This document shows positions 33,906-45,515 of a stretch of DNA of 64,000 nt, in pieces; the first letter of the stretch is position 1; each line of letters starts with the position of its first letter. Made by a program: the position numbers and the translations under genes. A model generated the notes under the pieces. It made no database searches. It was given only the letters and a program-made list of their open reading frames with translations, and had not been told where the DNA came from. Source of the stretch: Tetrapyrgos nigripes (lineage: Eukaryota > Basidiomycota > Agaricomycetes > Agaricales > Campanellaceae); NCBI GenBank assembly GCA_013368315.1, contig JAACJM010000133.1, positions 124,001 through 188,000 on the forward strand. Direction: 5' to 3'.

Positions 33906-35512
33906 CACAGACTCTATCAATTGTGCATGGTGGCCAAAAAGTCTCGTCCCTTCCCTCCCAATTCCTTCATGAATCAAATGTCTCGATTGATTGTCAAATA
34001 ATGTTGTTGCACCTGGTTGGCAGTGACAATCAACCACTTCACAACTACTGGCAATGGGATGGGAAATTTGTACCTGGGCCATTATTGCAGAACTTACCTG
34101 GTGTATCTTTCGAGGTTATCAATCCTGACATGGAGAGGCCACAATTCAATCAACAAAAGGTCACATATGCCTTTCGAACATGAGAACTCACCTCAGTCGC
34201 GGTCTTGTTGTATCAACGTCTCTTGGCAAGTTCTACTCCTGTTCAATCCATCCGTATTTCTGATGTGTTCCCATACTGTAATGATTCTGGCAAAGCATGC
34301 TTTCTTTGTGAGCATCCTGATGGCATAAAGTCACGGAAACTACAAGCTGGCCATAGATTTTGCCCAGGATGCAAAGTCTGCTTATCAGATCTCAGTCTAC
34401 CAAAGAGAGTTCAGCACTGTTCAGCACACATCCTCCAGACACTAAGATGAAAGACAAGGACCAACCTTGTGGTTTCTGTTTGGATTCTTCTTGTCACATC
34501 TATCTCAAGAAAGGCCGAAAGGCTACTGCTATTGATGTCTCATTGGACACATTACTCTATCAGACGCTATGACATCTACCATTAAATCACCCACTCTCCT
34601 GCTCGCTTTGCACTCCAGATTCACTGGCTATCTGGAAATATAATTTCGAAGCCCATATCCGAGATGTCCATCCAGTATCTAACATTAGCTTGTACAAGAA
34701 ACTTTTTGAAATCAGTGAAGAGGAGCACATACATACTCATTAAATATACCTTGCACCAACAAGGGTATCCAAAAACCGGCAGGCCAAGGACATGACACCC
34801 AAGCTTTACATTTCCGGGACTCATAGTGCAGGCTTTGCAACATGGTAAGTAGTTAAATCCTAGTACATTGTAAATACTGAATGATAAGCTTTTAGGGAGA
34901 TCGAGAAAACTTCTACTGACAAATTGAACCTTGATGGTGTCTATGACAGTCATACAGACGATATGGAGGATGATGAGCTGGGATATGGTGAAGGACCCGA
35001 TACTGAATCAGAGTCTGAACCTGACAAAAAAATAGACAAAGACCTAGAGAACAAAGAGATCAGCAATATCCAGTTCCAGCCAGGGGTACTCACTGTGGAA
35101 ATAGACGAGATGGGTACAGGATTGGAGGCTCTGTCTGGCGAGACTACTCAATCATCTGCAAAAAAGTGTCCAGAATCCTCACTTGAAGCATCCAGTGACT
35201 TACCTGAAGAATCAGCTGCCAACTTAGGCCTTGGAAAGCAAAAAAGGATCAAGGCCATTTGCTTTGGTGAAGAAGACAGTACATTGGAATGTGCTGACAG
35301 TGAATGCAGCAATGCTATAATGAACATGGACTATGTGACTTGTTCATCTCTGGGTTGTGGTCTATCAGTAAGTACTTTGCTTGGAATTGGACATCCGAGA
35401 CCAACCTTTTGTCTATTAGTATCATCTTTATTGTCTGGGAGTAATGAATATGCAGGAGCTTGCTACCAAATGGTTTTGTGATGATGATTGTAAAGCCAAT
35501 GCAGGGCGTTGA
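33906..35512 (+). pseudogene. Cys-rich zinc-binding protein, decayed
   Basis: Coding pieces in order: GSDNQPLHNYWQWDGKFVPG; PYCNDSGKACFLCEHPDGIK with FCPGCKVCLSD (about 34275-34395); CGFCLDSSCHIYLKK (about 34470); CSLCTPDSLAIWKYNFEAHI, then RDVHP (about 34600); an acidic stretch (DGVYDSHTDDMEDDELGYGE); and KRIKAICFGEEDSTLECADS. At the end, a PHD-like CSSLGCGLS and WFCDDDCKANAG (about 35340-35512). The paired CxxC motifs and the IWKYN..AH......HP motif suggest several zinc sites. From memory, proteins with CGFC...C.I.L and (V/I)W(K/R)YN..EH are common in Agaricomycetes with unknown role. A TGA after KKGRKATAIDVSLDTLLYQT and several frame changes break it. Confidence 0.55.
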
Positions 35513-36072
35513 GTGGCCAAAAAAACAGCGAGGTGGAACAAAGAGAGGGTAGTGTAACTTTTGTTATAATGAGATTTTTGTGAAGAAAAAGAAAAATTAT
35601 TGAAGTAACTAATCTATACTTATGTAGCAAATACCATTTGCATGCTCATAATGCGTGCTGCATTGTGAAGCAACAGTCAGAGATGTGGTGGGAGAGAACA
35701 AGGCGATGAGCTGAAAGTGTTACATAATCAATTCTTTGTAATCAGGGCTTAGCATATCTTATGAGCTACCATATTAGGAAGGAGGGGGGAGGGGGGTTGT
35801 GGCTGACCTTAAGACCCAAAGGGAACATCCCTTTTGACCACAACTGGCTGCACACCCCTTGGTGTTGTGACAGTAGTCCCATGGCAGGTGATTAGAAGTC
35901 AGAATCATTGAATTCAATGAGAGACTGAGCTGTGAGTGAAGTTGAGCAAAGATATGACTTGAATGTAGATTGTGAGGTATTAGGGGAGTGTTTTTAATAT
36001 CCATTGAGAAATTTCCCACTACCTCCTCAGAGTGAGATTGAGCATTTTTTTCATGCATTTATCAGGTCAGAC
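35513..36072. other. AT-rich spacer
   Basis: No gene recognised. A G-rich run at 35780-35800 is followed by GACCCAAAGGGAACATCCC. It recalls the G-run and GACCCAAAAG at 26540-26580, possibly a shared 3' repeat, but the match is short. Confidence 0.4.
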
Positions 36073-36141
36073 TGAGTTTAGGGTTAGTTTAGAGTTTAGG
36101 GTTATGGTTTAGAGTTTATGTTAGTTTAGGGTTAGGGTTGG
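36073..36141 (+). repeat. Degenerate interstitial telomere-like tract (TTAGGG orientation)
   Basis: Several TTAGGG units alternate with decayed forms (TTAGTTTAGAG, TTATGGTTTAGAG) and end in TTAGGGTTAGGGTTGGGG. The G-rich strand is the given strand here, opposite to every other tract in the window. Confidence 0.8.
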
Positions 36142-36330
36142 GGACTTCCAACTTGGGAATGCTCAAACCATCCTACAGCTTATGTCAGCCCTTCTCAGAC
36201 GTATTTATAAGATTTCTACATAGGTCACATGATGCCACATCTAATATTCCTACAGCTATACTGCAAACACTTTTCCTGCCTACAAATACAGCAATCACCT
36301 TCTACCACGCCCAAATCAACCTGTGCTGAC
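36142..36330 (-). repeat. Telomere-adjacent repeat, inverted copy of 48.44-48.64 kb
   Basis: Words such as CTTGGGAATGCTCAAACCAT, CTTATGTCAGCCCTTC, TAGGTCACATGATG and CTGCAAACAC match, with substitutions, the reverse complement of about 48440-48640. Both copies abut TTAGGG/CCCTAA-type sequence, which suggests a subtelomeric repeat family. Confidence 0.75.
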
Positions 36331-36587
36331 CCACAACTTCATGTGGTACTAGATATGACCCTAAGCTATATCTGTCTCATACAACCTTAGTCACCTGCTA
36401 TAAAGGGAAACCTGCAATTTAGAGGATACTGAAAAGAAACATGTCATTTGGTCTTGCAGACGAGATATTTCTCATGTGACCTAGCAGGTCATGTGACACA
36501 GTGTGGTGGTCCCTTCATGGGAATCAGACAAGAACTCGGCTCACAAAGCCCTGGCAGAAAAGAATGGGCACCATGGCCATCATGCAG
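36331..36587. other. Spacer
   Basis: Nothing recognised apart from continuing weak similarity to the neighbouring subtelomeric repeat; the words GACATCATGTGAC/TCATGTGAC recur. Confidence 0.35.
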
Positions 36588-37083
36588 TTGGCCTATATAG
36601 ATTGGTTAAGATTTCGATAGTATGTGGTCCACCTTCAAGGTAGTGTCGCCAGGCTTCCAGTCTGCATATGATTGCCAACAATTCTTTATCATGAATGTCG
36701 TAGTTCCACTCAGTTTCAGACAGAGCTTTCGATAGATATGCCATGGGATGCCATTTATCGTCCAGTCCTTGTTGCTGTAGGATACCTCCTGTAGCGTAAT
36801 CTGACGCATCGACTTCTACTCGGTATGGTTTAGAATGATCGGGCATGAGAAGGACTGGAGAGGATGTGAACGTATCTTTGAGTGCCTGAAAGGCTCTTTC
36901 ACATTCATCTGACCATTTCCATGGGTGATCCTTCTTTGTGAGATCGAACAATGGTTGTGCGATTTTTGAGAAATCGCGTATGAAACGACGATAGAAGTTT
37001 CCAAAGCCAAGGAATGACTGTACGTCTTTGACGTTGCGTGGGATTGGCCATTTGGTTACGCCCTCGACTTTGACCGAGTCCAT
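36588..37083 (-). pseudogene. Ty3/gypsy polymerase fragment (RT end to RNase H)
   Basis: About 165 codons without a stop. The end of the reverse transcriptase thumb is clear (VTKWPIPRNVKDVQSFLGF, NFYRRFIRDFSKIAQPL, FQALKDTFTSSPVL). The RNase H start follows (YRVEVDASDYATGGIL with the first catalytic Asp; HPMAYLSKALSETEWNYDIH, DKELLAI, WRHYLEG). It stops at EILTN, where Ty3 proteins normally continue DHKNL. The YxDD palm, integrase, gag and LTRs are all absent. It is a fragment truncated at both ends, probably left by recombination. Confidence 0.92.
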
Positions 37084-38263
37084 AGCTAGTGTGTTGTATC
37101 TGTTTAGACACAGTTGTACGGTACAAGGAGCCCAAGGATCGTTACCGTCTTCAATAAAGTAGGCAGCGTCTCAGAATGATAAGGGGTGGAATATGTGTGG
37201 TCGATCTGCACAGCGAAGGTTCAGGTCTGCAGATGCGGATCGTCGACCTGTCATACACTAATTCTTCTTTAAGCTAGGTAATTGGGTGCTAGGATAAAGG
37301 AGGATGGTAATCTGTAGTCGGGGAATGATGATGGAGAGTAGCTGACGTGTTCTCTGAGGAATAGAGGTCTCCTGATCTGAACCACGGTTTCTCCTGTATC
37401 AAAGTCCTCTTTCACTGTTATGTATGAAAATGTCGAGAGGACTACGTCACCTGAGATAGGTTTCCACACTCAACGTCTTGTGCAGATAAAGTGTTGGTTG
37501 AAACTCCAAGGGTTCGCTTGTATGTTTCTTCCATGAGAGACCCAGTATTCGGTGTGTAAAAGATAGGGAGGGAGGGGGAGTGGAACTCGTTTGTAGTCAG
37601 AAGGGGTTATGGAGGGTTCAAAATGAATTTGAGAAAATGGGGTAGACAGAGTGACTGGTGTTAAGAGGAGTGGGGAATGGTTTTTTTTTTGAGAATAACG
37701 ATAAACGAGGTAGTCAGGGAGAAAAACTCAATTTAGTGAGGTGGGTGTATGGGAGTTCGTTCAAGTGTCAAGGTTGTCGATACACTCAATAACCACCCAA
37801 GTCACACAATACGAGAAGACGAGTTACAAGTGAATAGATTGAGAGAGAGAGAGAGAAAGAGAGATATGGAGTAGTAAGCAGACTAGGCTCTACACTGCGT
37901 AGTAATAGTACGGAGCAGAGACGAAGTGAACGAACTAAGGGATAGGTTACAAAGATAGCATGTATATAAGTAATATGTGAACAGATGGGAAGAAGTAGGT
38001 AATAATAAACGGCACCATGTGGAAATGTCAAGGATGAGAAAATAGTAAGGGTACTGGATCATAAAGAATGATTGACAGTGAGAACGTCCGTGGAGATAGG
38101 AAGCAGAGGATATAAGTATGTGAGTCATAGATCTGGGAAGATGGTAACTATAGACAATGATGGGAAACAGTTGATGTTTATGGGGTTAAAAGTGGACAGA
38201 GCGGAAAATGAATAGTAAAAGGAAAAGAATAGAAAGGAAATGAATAGGCAGGATGTGATTTGT
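37084..38263. other. Spacer, no gene recognised
   Basis: Purine-rich on the given strand, with a GAGAGAGAGAGAGAAAGAGAG microsatellite-like run at about 37838-37860 and a T-run at 37681-37690. I see no conserved coding frame or paired terminal repeats. It may hold diverged LTR material next to the Ty3 fragment, but I cannot show this. Confidence 0.45.
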
Positions 38264-38500
38264 GACAGTCATCACATTCAGTTCTCTTACTAACGACTCC
38301 CAGGTACCTCCACGGTTCCGTCGGAGTTGCCAGTGAAAGTACTCTAACATTAACGGATCTGAAGAGTATAAATACGAAACGGTAATTGGCCTGGAACCAC
38401 AGAAACTGGTTCCCCGTTATCCAGTTACATACTTTCGCAACCCTCTACAGCCCTTTCTACACTCTCGCACCGGACGGCCCCCCTAACCCTAACCCTAACT
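38264..38500 (+). mobile_element. Fragment of the Penelope-like terminal repeat, ending in a telomere tract
   Basis: Matches the last part of the terminal repeats at 49.3 and 53.5 kb. It starts near CATCACATTCAGTT and includes CTTACTAACGACTCCCAGG, the ribozyme-like core, GGCCTGGAACCACAGAAACT and CAGCCCTTTCTACACTCTCG. Like the other copies it runs into CCCCCCTAACCCTAACCCTA at 38478-38500. The left 330 bp of the terminal repeat are missing, as expected of a 5'-truncated retroelement copy. Confidence 0.9.
38350..38420 (+). ncRNA. Candidate hammerhead ribozyme, copy in the fragment
   Basis: CTGAAGA at 38359-38365, GTAT-AA-ATAC stem II, GAAA at 38376-38379, and CCGTTAT at 38414-38420 pairing with TAACGG. 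All the changes from the other copies lie outside the core. Confidence 0.45.
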
Positions 38501-38572
38501 AGCATTTCCCCTGCTTTTTTGGCAAGTTTTCCTCTGGGATGTATCACAAATTTGATGTATCATGGTGTAAGG
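38501..38572. mobile_element. Terminal fragment of the FB foldback family
   Basis: Contains GCATTTCCCCTGCTTTTTTG, AAGTTTTCCTCTGGGATGTA and TTTGATGTATCA, which match end words of FB1 (AAGTTTTCCTTGGGGATGTA) and FB2 (GCATTTCCCCTGTTTTTTGG, TTTTGATGTATCA). It directly abuts the telomere-like tract. Confidence 0.6.
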
Positions 38573-39120
38573 AAGAATCTGCAATAACAGTCAATGAGTG
38601 GTGGCATCCATTCCTTGCATTTCCAAGGTTCTGACTCGATTTTTCTAGTGAGTGTCAGAGTTGAAAAATGTTACATGGGAGCAAAAACTGGTAGGAATCA
38701 CAGGAGGGTGTGGAGACTTCTGGGGTCCACCACTGGAGGAACTAGCACAGGCTCCTCAGGGTTAGTGGAAATGGCAGAGTTAGATAGTTGGGCAAATGCT
38801 GATGAGTGGAGAGAAACTTCTAGGTTTTGATTATATATTTGATTGATCTCGCCATTTATCTTAATTATGAAATCTAAATGCATAAAAATAATATTCAAGT
38901 GGAAGCTACCTGCTAAGCATAGGGTAGTTGTGCACAATGTCAGGTAGCTACCTGATAGGCATAGGTAGGTACCTTACCCTGTGGACAGTGCTACCTCTGG
39001 GTAGCTGCCACTTAACTGCCATATGTATATAGCCTTGGGTTGCCAACCTGGTATTTGGGACCTAATAGGCTGCTTAGATCATAGGTAATAAGCAGCCTAA
39101 CTAAGCCTGGTTGGGTAGGT
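38573..39120. other. Spacer with GGTAGCTACC words
   Basis: No gene recognised. At 38905-39020 the words AGCTACCTG, GGTAGCTACCTGATAGG and GGTAGCTGCCACTTAA recur, related to the palindromic word of the 29-kb minisatellite. A short repeat family with that palindrome may be scattered here. Confidence 0.4.
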
Positions 39121-39124
39121 GCCT

Positions 39125-41300
39125 GAGGTGATGACGAAAAGTTGTGGATCTTCTGTATGGTCTGTGAGACACACTGGCCACAGCAGGAGTTTACTACCAT
39201 CCAACTAGTATGTCATTTGCAGCATTTACTTTACTATGTACTGTCACTCAAGTCTTACAGGTTTCTATTGGCAATTTCAAGACTTTGGCGACTTTGTTTT
39301 ATTCACTACGTTGGCCAGCACTCGACACAGGCTTGGTTCTGTGTTTTTAGCCAACTTGGTTGGCCATACAACTCCCTTGTCTTGATTTTACAGCTCGTGT
39401 TCTGGACTTTTTGCAATCTGAAGACTCTTGGTGAAATTGAGGGCATCAACTCAGCGTGCACTTTTTGTATGTCTTTTTTGCCTTCATTTTTGGATGATTA
39501 TTGATATGCTTTCTTGAAGTTTATGGACTACTGGATGGTGGTCTTTACTGGTATGATCTATGGAACGGTTAGCTTTACTAGCGCCCATGACGAAAAGTCA
39601 GGGATCTTCCATACAGTCTACTACCTACACTGGCCAAGAATGGAGTTTACTGCAACCCAGCTAGGTATGTCATTTGCAGCCTTTTCTTGGTAAGTATTAT
39701 CACTCAAGTCTTACAGGTTTCTGTTGGCAATTTCAAGACTTTTGGCGACTTTTATCTTGGTCCTGTGTCTTGAAGCCAACTTGGTTGGCCACACAACTTC
39801 CTCTTTTTCGTTTTACAGATTGCATCTGGACTTTTTGCAATCTGAAGACTTTGGCGAGATCGAGGGTGTCAACTGGGTAGATATCTTTGAGTACGTCTTT
39901 TTCGGCTTGCCTTCTGGACTGCAGGTTACGGAATAAAGGACTTGACACTGGTGTTTACAGGGAACAAGCCTCATCCTTCAGGTGTGTCTTCATGTTTCTT
40001 TGTCCTTGCCGACCTTATCATCCACGATATCTTCAATACGAATTGCAGGGATTGGTCTAACGACAACTCTTCCTATTTGGATTTGAGTGTGCTGTATGGG
40101 TCTTCAGATAAACAGGTCGATGCTATTCATAGAAAGGATGGGTCGGGTATGCTTTGGGATGATGTATTTGCGGATAATCGCCTTTTGTTTATGCCTCCGG
40201 CTACTTGTGCGTTGTTGGTCCTCTTTAACCATAACCGTAACGTGTGCCTGGCATCCCTCTTCATTTACTGCTAATACTAATTATTTCTTTTCCATCTCTC
40301 AACGCTACACGCATACATTCCCTTTTGCCCTATATTACTCCCTTTTCCATGCTTATACCCAAAGTTCATTGCCGAAAAGACCCTCTCCATCAATGAAAAA
40401 GGTAATCTTCTCCCTCCATCCCAGCTCGCCTCCAATCCCAAAGCTCTCAAAGCCCAAGACGACGAAATCTTTCAACATGCCCATCTCATTGATACTGGGA
40501 CGTACATGAAAATCATTCTCTGATTCTCGGAGACTACGTCGGTGCAATTCTCGGCCAAGTTCGTGATGGCAAAGACTGGCGTCTCGTTCTATGAGCCATG
40601 ACGTATCCGCTATAGGCGAAGGGAACGTTGTCTCTGTCAAGTTTAGTCTGTTGTACAGATGGTATGCGACACTGTTAGAGACCAATGAGAGGTGGATGGA
40701 GAACGAGCTTATGGCTGTGCTCAAGGATGCTGGCTTGATTGATGGCACGAGTCCAATTGATTATGCTGCTCTCACACCTAGGGACTTTGGGAAAGCAGTA
40801 GCAAACTTGGCCGGGAAGTTTACGGCCCATGTCAGCGATTGGACTTTTGGTGACCTAGTGAGGGATAAGGAGACCAGAGCGTTTTCGAGTGAGGGGATAG
40901 CAAAGGATGGATGCTACGGAGGATGTTGCTGGTGCTTATGGAGCGAGGAGGATTCCAGAGCTGATGAATGTTATCGAGGTTTTGGGGATTCAGCAGGCGA
41001 GGGAGTGGGTGCTTGTTCGATGAACGAGTTTAGGAAGTTCTTCAGGTTGAATGTATGCTCAATAACTTATCTTTGGCTGCACTCGTTACCGACTGTCTTT
41101 TTGTTACTCTTTCACACAGCATGCGAATCCTCCGAGGAGTGGAGCCCCGACAAAAGTGTCGCCAGTGCTGCAAAAATTCTGTATAGGCATATCGATAACC
41201 TCGAGCTCTATGTCGGTCTTCAAGCCAAGGATACCAAAGAGCCTGGTCTAGGTGCTGGGTTATATCCAGGCTACACAATACAGGCAACGTGTCCAGACAA
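39125..41300 (+). pseudogene. Ppo-type fatty-acid dioxygenase pseudogene (haem peroxidase domain)
   Basis: From about 39950: NKPHPSGVSSCFFVLADLII (about 39965), HDIFNTNCRDWS, SYLDLSVLYGSSDKQVDAI, KDGSGMLWDDVFADNRLLFM, PPATCALLVLFNHNRN, and out of frame KALKAQDDEIF, DYVGAILGQVRDGKDWR, GNVVSVKFSLLYRWYATL, GAYGARRIPELMNVIEVLG, MNEFRKF and FEEWSPDKSVASAAKILYRH. This order is that of fungal psi-factor oxygenases and linoleate diol synthases, which oxygenate unsaturated fatty acids in the haem peroxidase domain. The piece ends near KEPGLGAGLYPGYT, before the P450-like half, which is absent. Frame changes and TGA/TAG stops break it repeatedly. Just upstream, two direct copies of a front segment occur (39125-39475 and 39585-39905; GEIEGINS and GEIEGVNWVDIFEYVFFG). 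This is a dead, 3'-truncated gene with a partial internal duplication. Confidence 0.85.
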
Positions 41301-44060
41301 ATAAAAATTGTCCTTTTGAAATTTTAAAGACTGAATTGATTATAAGCCAGCACATGGATGGCACATGGCAGGCGGGATTGCTAGGATTCCTTAGGATTAC
41401 CCTCACTCTTCTCATTATAATCTCATACTCTTCTCAGTGGTGTTTTTTTGAGTAGATTTCAAATATTCTCACAATCTTCTCAGGCTCTTCTCATTGAAAA
41501 GAGCTACCTTTGCCTGCAGTGTCGGATTGTAGTTCTGAGTAGACAGTTCTCTAGATAACGTATCAAAGCACGTGTCGACCAAAAATGAAGAGCGCCGATA
41601 AAGAAATGAGCAAACGGTACACGATTTTTTGTCCGTAGATCACTTCTAGGTACCAGTGCACTTCCCGTGCAAAAATAGTATGCATTGCCGCCCTTGGTGC
41701 CGGTTACCAGTGCCGTTTCATCACCGTGACTGGTCACTGGCTGTTGCCGCAAACACACGTGGTCTGCAATGCTCATGAAGAGCCTGTGGGCCACCGCTTC
41801 GCGTGGCAATAACGAGGCCCTGAAATCAACAAACATTATTGTTATTACTTACACAAACAAGCCAAAAGTATAGCGGCGAGCATAGTGTTGGAAAGCTGAT
41901 GAGCGCTGAGGATGACAAGGCATCATGCCATGTAAGTGACGTGCACAGCATCGGATGGGAGATGCCGAAGCCGAGGTCTGGACTGTGTCTGGCGGGAAAT
42001 GCCGGTATATACCGACTTAGCATAGCCACTGCTTCAAACGGCGTGTTATAAGATGAAGGCTTTGTGGGCCACCGCTTCGCGTGGCAATAACGAGGCCCAT
42101 ATTTGATTAGTACATTTTCCCCCAGCATGCAAGAAATGGCACGGAGATCAGCCAGAGGAGGTTAAAACGTAGTTAGGAAATCAAATCCAGATTCTCGACC
42201 GATACTGCCTTTGCTGAGTGCCGATGGAAGCTATTGACCTTCGGGAATAACAATAACATCCTGAGGCTGAACCCTGGCAAATGGCAGAAAGAAGACCGGA
42301 TGCCGACTATCCCAATTCTAGAGTATTATATTGTTATTGCTAGCTTGGAATTCAGGAGATAATCGGATAAGAGCCTGTACTTGGGCATCGACGAAAAAAT
42401 AAGGTTGAGTACTTGAGACAACCGAAAATTAAGACAAAAAACTGTTATAGTGATTAGTGAAGTGCAGAAGGGTACACACCGTGCAAGCATCCAAGAAAGA
42501 GGAGTGACGCTTGACGATCAATGACACATGTTCGGGAATGCATCGGGGAGCGAAACGACATAGCCACAAGTAGAAACTGTGTGTAAAGAATGTTGTTTGT
42601 CTGACTCGGATTTGACCAGAGATAGTCGAAATCCGGCATAGTCTAATTTTCCGACATTTTCTGAGGGAAAGGCTTCGAGCTCGGATTCGCTCAGATTTTT
42701 AGATATCCTTCAGAAAATACTTAGTCGGAATTAGTCGACGTCGATTTCACTGGGTATCAGGCTTTGAGATATAGGTATGGAAATGGGAGAAGTGACATGC
42801 AGTGTGTACTGAGACGTAGAAGTAGGCCGAGCGAATGGTGAGGGTGGTGGAAGGATGTTTGGTGCGGTTGATTGCCTACAGCCTGGGCAGACAAATAAAG
42901 CTGACATAATATACGGGAACTGAACGGGACTACTTAGTTCAGTACCGGCTCCTATCAAATTCCGAGCTGGAAATTAGTAAGAAAATCCGTATATCCAAAT
43001 TGCATAGCCACACGCGGAAACGTCAGATTATAAGAACGAGACCCTAAAGGGCCTCGTAATTGCAGGACGCTTTTAGCGCTCACCACTCACTCCCTTTTTA
43101 TGGGCCGCAGTTGTGGCCCACATCCCCTTCATCATTGTATAGTACTTGGCACTGGTACATGCTTTGTACCCATTAAAATGATATCAGAAAGCAAAATACA
43201 CGCACCAAGCCCACAGGAGCAAACGGCGGGGGATCAGATGTCTTCATTTGTTCCTCAAACAATCCATGGCCCTCTTGCCCTTACCAGTGCCCTTCTGACG
43301 ACTGTGAGAAATGGGACAACTTGAACTTAATACACTCCTCCTGTTCCTGTAAGAAGCCAAACCTAAAATTGACCTGAAAGGTCCGGCAATGACATGCAGC
43401 GCATTGTGCATGTATTCCCCTCTATTCTTGCTATCGATTTCTCTCGCACAAGTGCCACATCTCGTCATAGAATGGAGAGATCTGATCATGTGGCTGGTTC
43501 CACGCTGGCTCGATTGTGGCTTGACAAGTTCCACCTTTCTTTCACCATTCTCATGGGAGAAATGGCACAACTGCACCTGGCTCAGGTATATTCTCCCGTC
43601 TTTTGAAATCAAAGTTTGTTCGACATAGTCCCTGGCACATGTGATACATCTGTTCTTCGTCCTCGAAGACGTCCGTGTCAATCTCTTGGGCCCAGTTTTC
43701 TGTGACTCTAGATCGTGCAACGAGCCCATCAACCTCTCTCAACGCCCTTTCCCTGCTAGCTATCAACTCGATGGCGTGGGATGAGTCTTAAAAGCAGGAG
43801 GTTGAAGCTGCATCAACGTCGACTCGGGTGTCCACATTTTTCTGGTTTCAGGAACCTACGCATGTCATTCACGTAACCAATTACTCATACCTAGTTTGTG
43901 GTACTGATCGATCACAGAGCCCTCCGCAAATAGTGCTCCAGTCATACACACACAGTTCAGAACGGAATTCCCTTTGCCACCTTGAGTCGTAGTTGTGAAT
44001 CTGTGAATTTCCAATCATACATGAGGTGAGCTGCTATCCTCACTCGATAATCTCTATCCC
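41301..44060. other. Spacer with short repeats; one weak minus-strand frame
   Basis: No convincing gene. A 32-bp word beginning GTGGGCCACCGCTTCGCGTG and continuing GCAATAACGAGGCCC occurs twice (about 41787 and 42066), with a relative of GGGCCTCGTAATTGC at about 43045. The minus strand at 43244-43732 has an open frame with two CxxC pairs (CITCARDY, CGTCAREID), which could be a small zinc-binding remnant, but it has no splice support and no family. A TTTTCTGAGGGAAAG/CTTCAGAAAA pair flanks 42655-42720. Confidence 0.4.
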
Positions 44061-45122
44061 ATGTCTGACAGTGTACGAAACCGAGGCCCAGAGGTGATCA
44101 ACGCGTTTCAAGATATCTTTCAATGCCTGGAGCCTTGGTTTCCAATGGTCTCCCAATCGTCGTGAGTTTTGTGGAGTACTACGTTAAGTCAACATTAACT
44201 GTTTTCACCAGAACCAGATATTCTACGGTCGCTAGCTCAGCACAGCTAGTGGCTTCTAACTGGCTCGTGGTCGCCAAAATGCATCTAGAATATAATGAAG
44301 CCGGAGCCCTATTCTCTGGAGATCTGGCAGACCTTGACGATTTCATACGGATGCGCAGACCTGCGAAGGACATTATTTCATTTTTAGGCAGGACAGATAG
44401 GCGGGCTCGCAAAGCTCAGGTCAAAGCTTGGGAAGCTTTACAGGGGCTCATCCGTATAGAGAAGCAGATAACCAAGGTGAGATTCTTTGAAGGTCACGGA
44501 TGATCGGCGAGACAGACCACTGCTCATTCTTTTTGGGGTTGGTAAAGTTGAGAATCACATCCGAGCAGACTGAAAAGTCTTCAGCAGCTGTTCTTATGCC
44601 TACCCGCCTTTTTCCTTCCCTAGATCCTGTAATATGGCTCCTAACCACCCCTTTTTCTTGAAGCTGACTTGGCTTTGCTTACAGGTTGATAATAAAAAGG
44701 GCAAACTGTCGGAGTCTATTTTACAACAGCTCTCTTCAGGAATGGCGACTTTACTGGGTCATGTACGGCGTTTCGACTGGTATCGAGTTAGAAGTCACTT
44801 CGCCAGGATCAAACGAAGTCTTCGCAGGGATGACGTCTTGAATGCGTCCAATCTAATAAAAGATGTGCTTAACATCGTCCACTCGCAATTTTCTTTCAGT
44901 AGCCTCGCGTTTGAAGTGAAAATTTCCCTCCTCTGTCATTACGATCAAGCTATTGACACTGGCACTGTGCAGATAAAGAAGCTTCAGGTTTACCATCCCG
45001 CCATCCCACACCGACGGAGCAAGATGGGCTTTCGGATGCGGGTCAGTCTGGCTGCTTTTGCGCATCTGGTTTGGCAGAGTGTATTTGTGGAGGCAGGCAG
45101 ATTGCATCCAAGTCCACGATGA
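44061..45122 (+). CDS. Helical protein A, unknown function, paralogue of the next gene (267 aa)
   Basis: ATG 44061 (MSDSVRNRGPEVINAFQDIF). Introns 44162-44211 (GTGAGT to CACCAG) and 44477-44684 (GTGAGA to TACAG) keep the frame, giving exons 44061-44161, 44212-44476 and 44685-45122. Residues about 35-120 (SSAQLVASNWLVVAKMHLEY, ALFSGDLADLDDFIRM, DRRARKAQVKAWEALQGL) align with the same part of protein B downstream. That shared core is Ser/Ala-rich and strongly helical. After VDNKKGKLSESILQQLSSGM and RRFDWYRVRSHFARIKRSL the end diverges from B and has no long hydrophobic segment. Its last 60 residues may be read from an unspliced intron, since TTCTTTCAG occurs at about 44900. No family is recognised. 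Intact as read, but perhaps a decaying duplicate of B. Confidence 0.6.
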
Positions 45123-45515
45123 AGGCGTATTCTTCAGATGATTTTGAACATATCTGGATGACAATCGTTACATACCTATTTGTGTCTTCACATATCTCGA
45201 GTCCCCCAAAAATGCCAACAAAAGCTTTCGTCTTCACTTTGTTGTCGTCCATTGTATTGTGGAGTCGAGACGTAGGTCTTCAGAACTCTACATACTCTAT
45301 AATCTCTTCTGATTGAGTTTCATTATGAAACTCGAGGCCTCCTGCCGCTCCGCAGGTGTCTGACCTCAAAAGTATTCTTTACCTTCTCGTGCAATACACG
45401 CTGGAAGGTGCAAGTATATCACTAAGTCTGTAAATAGAATAACTTATACCCTCGCTCTTGCTTCCTCTGGGCCACTATTCGTCAACTCCCCCGCAAACTC
45501 GATCATTCAATCCTT

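Noticed and set aside
37084..38263. LTRs of the Ty3 fragment
   Set aside because: No pair of direct repeats, no TG...CA ends and no primer-binding site could be found around the fragment.
43244..43732. Minus-strand frame with two CxxC pairs as a zinc-finger gene
   Set aside because: No splice support, no recognisable fold, and the spacing of the Cys pairs is not that of a known finger.
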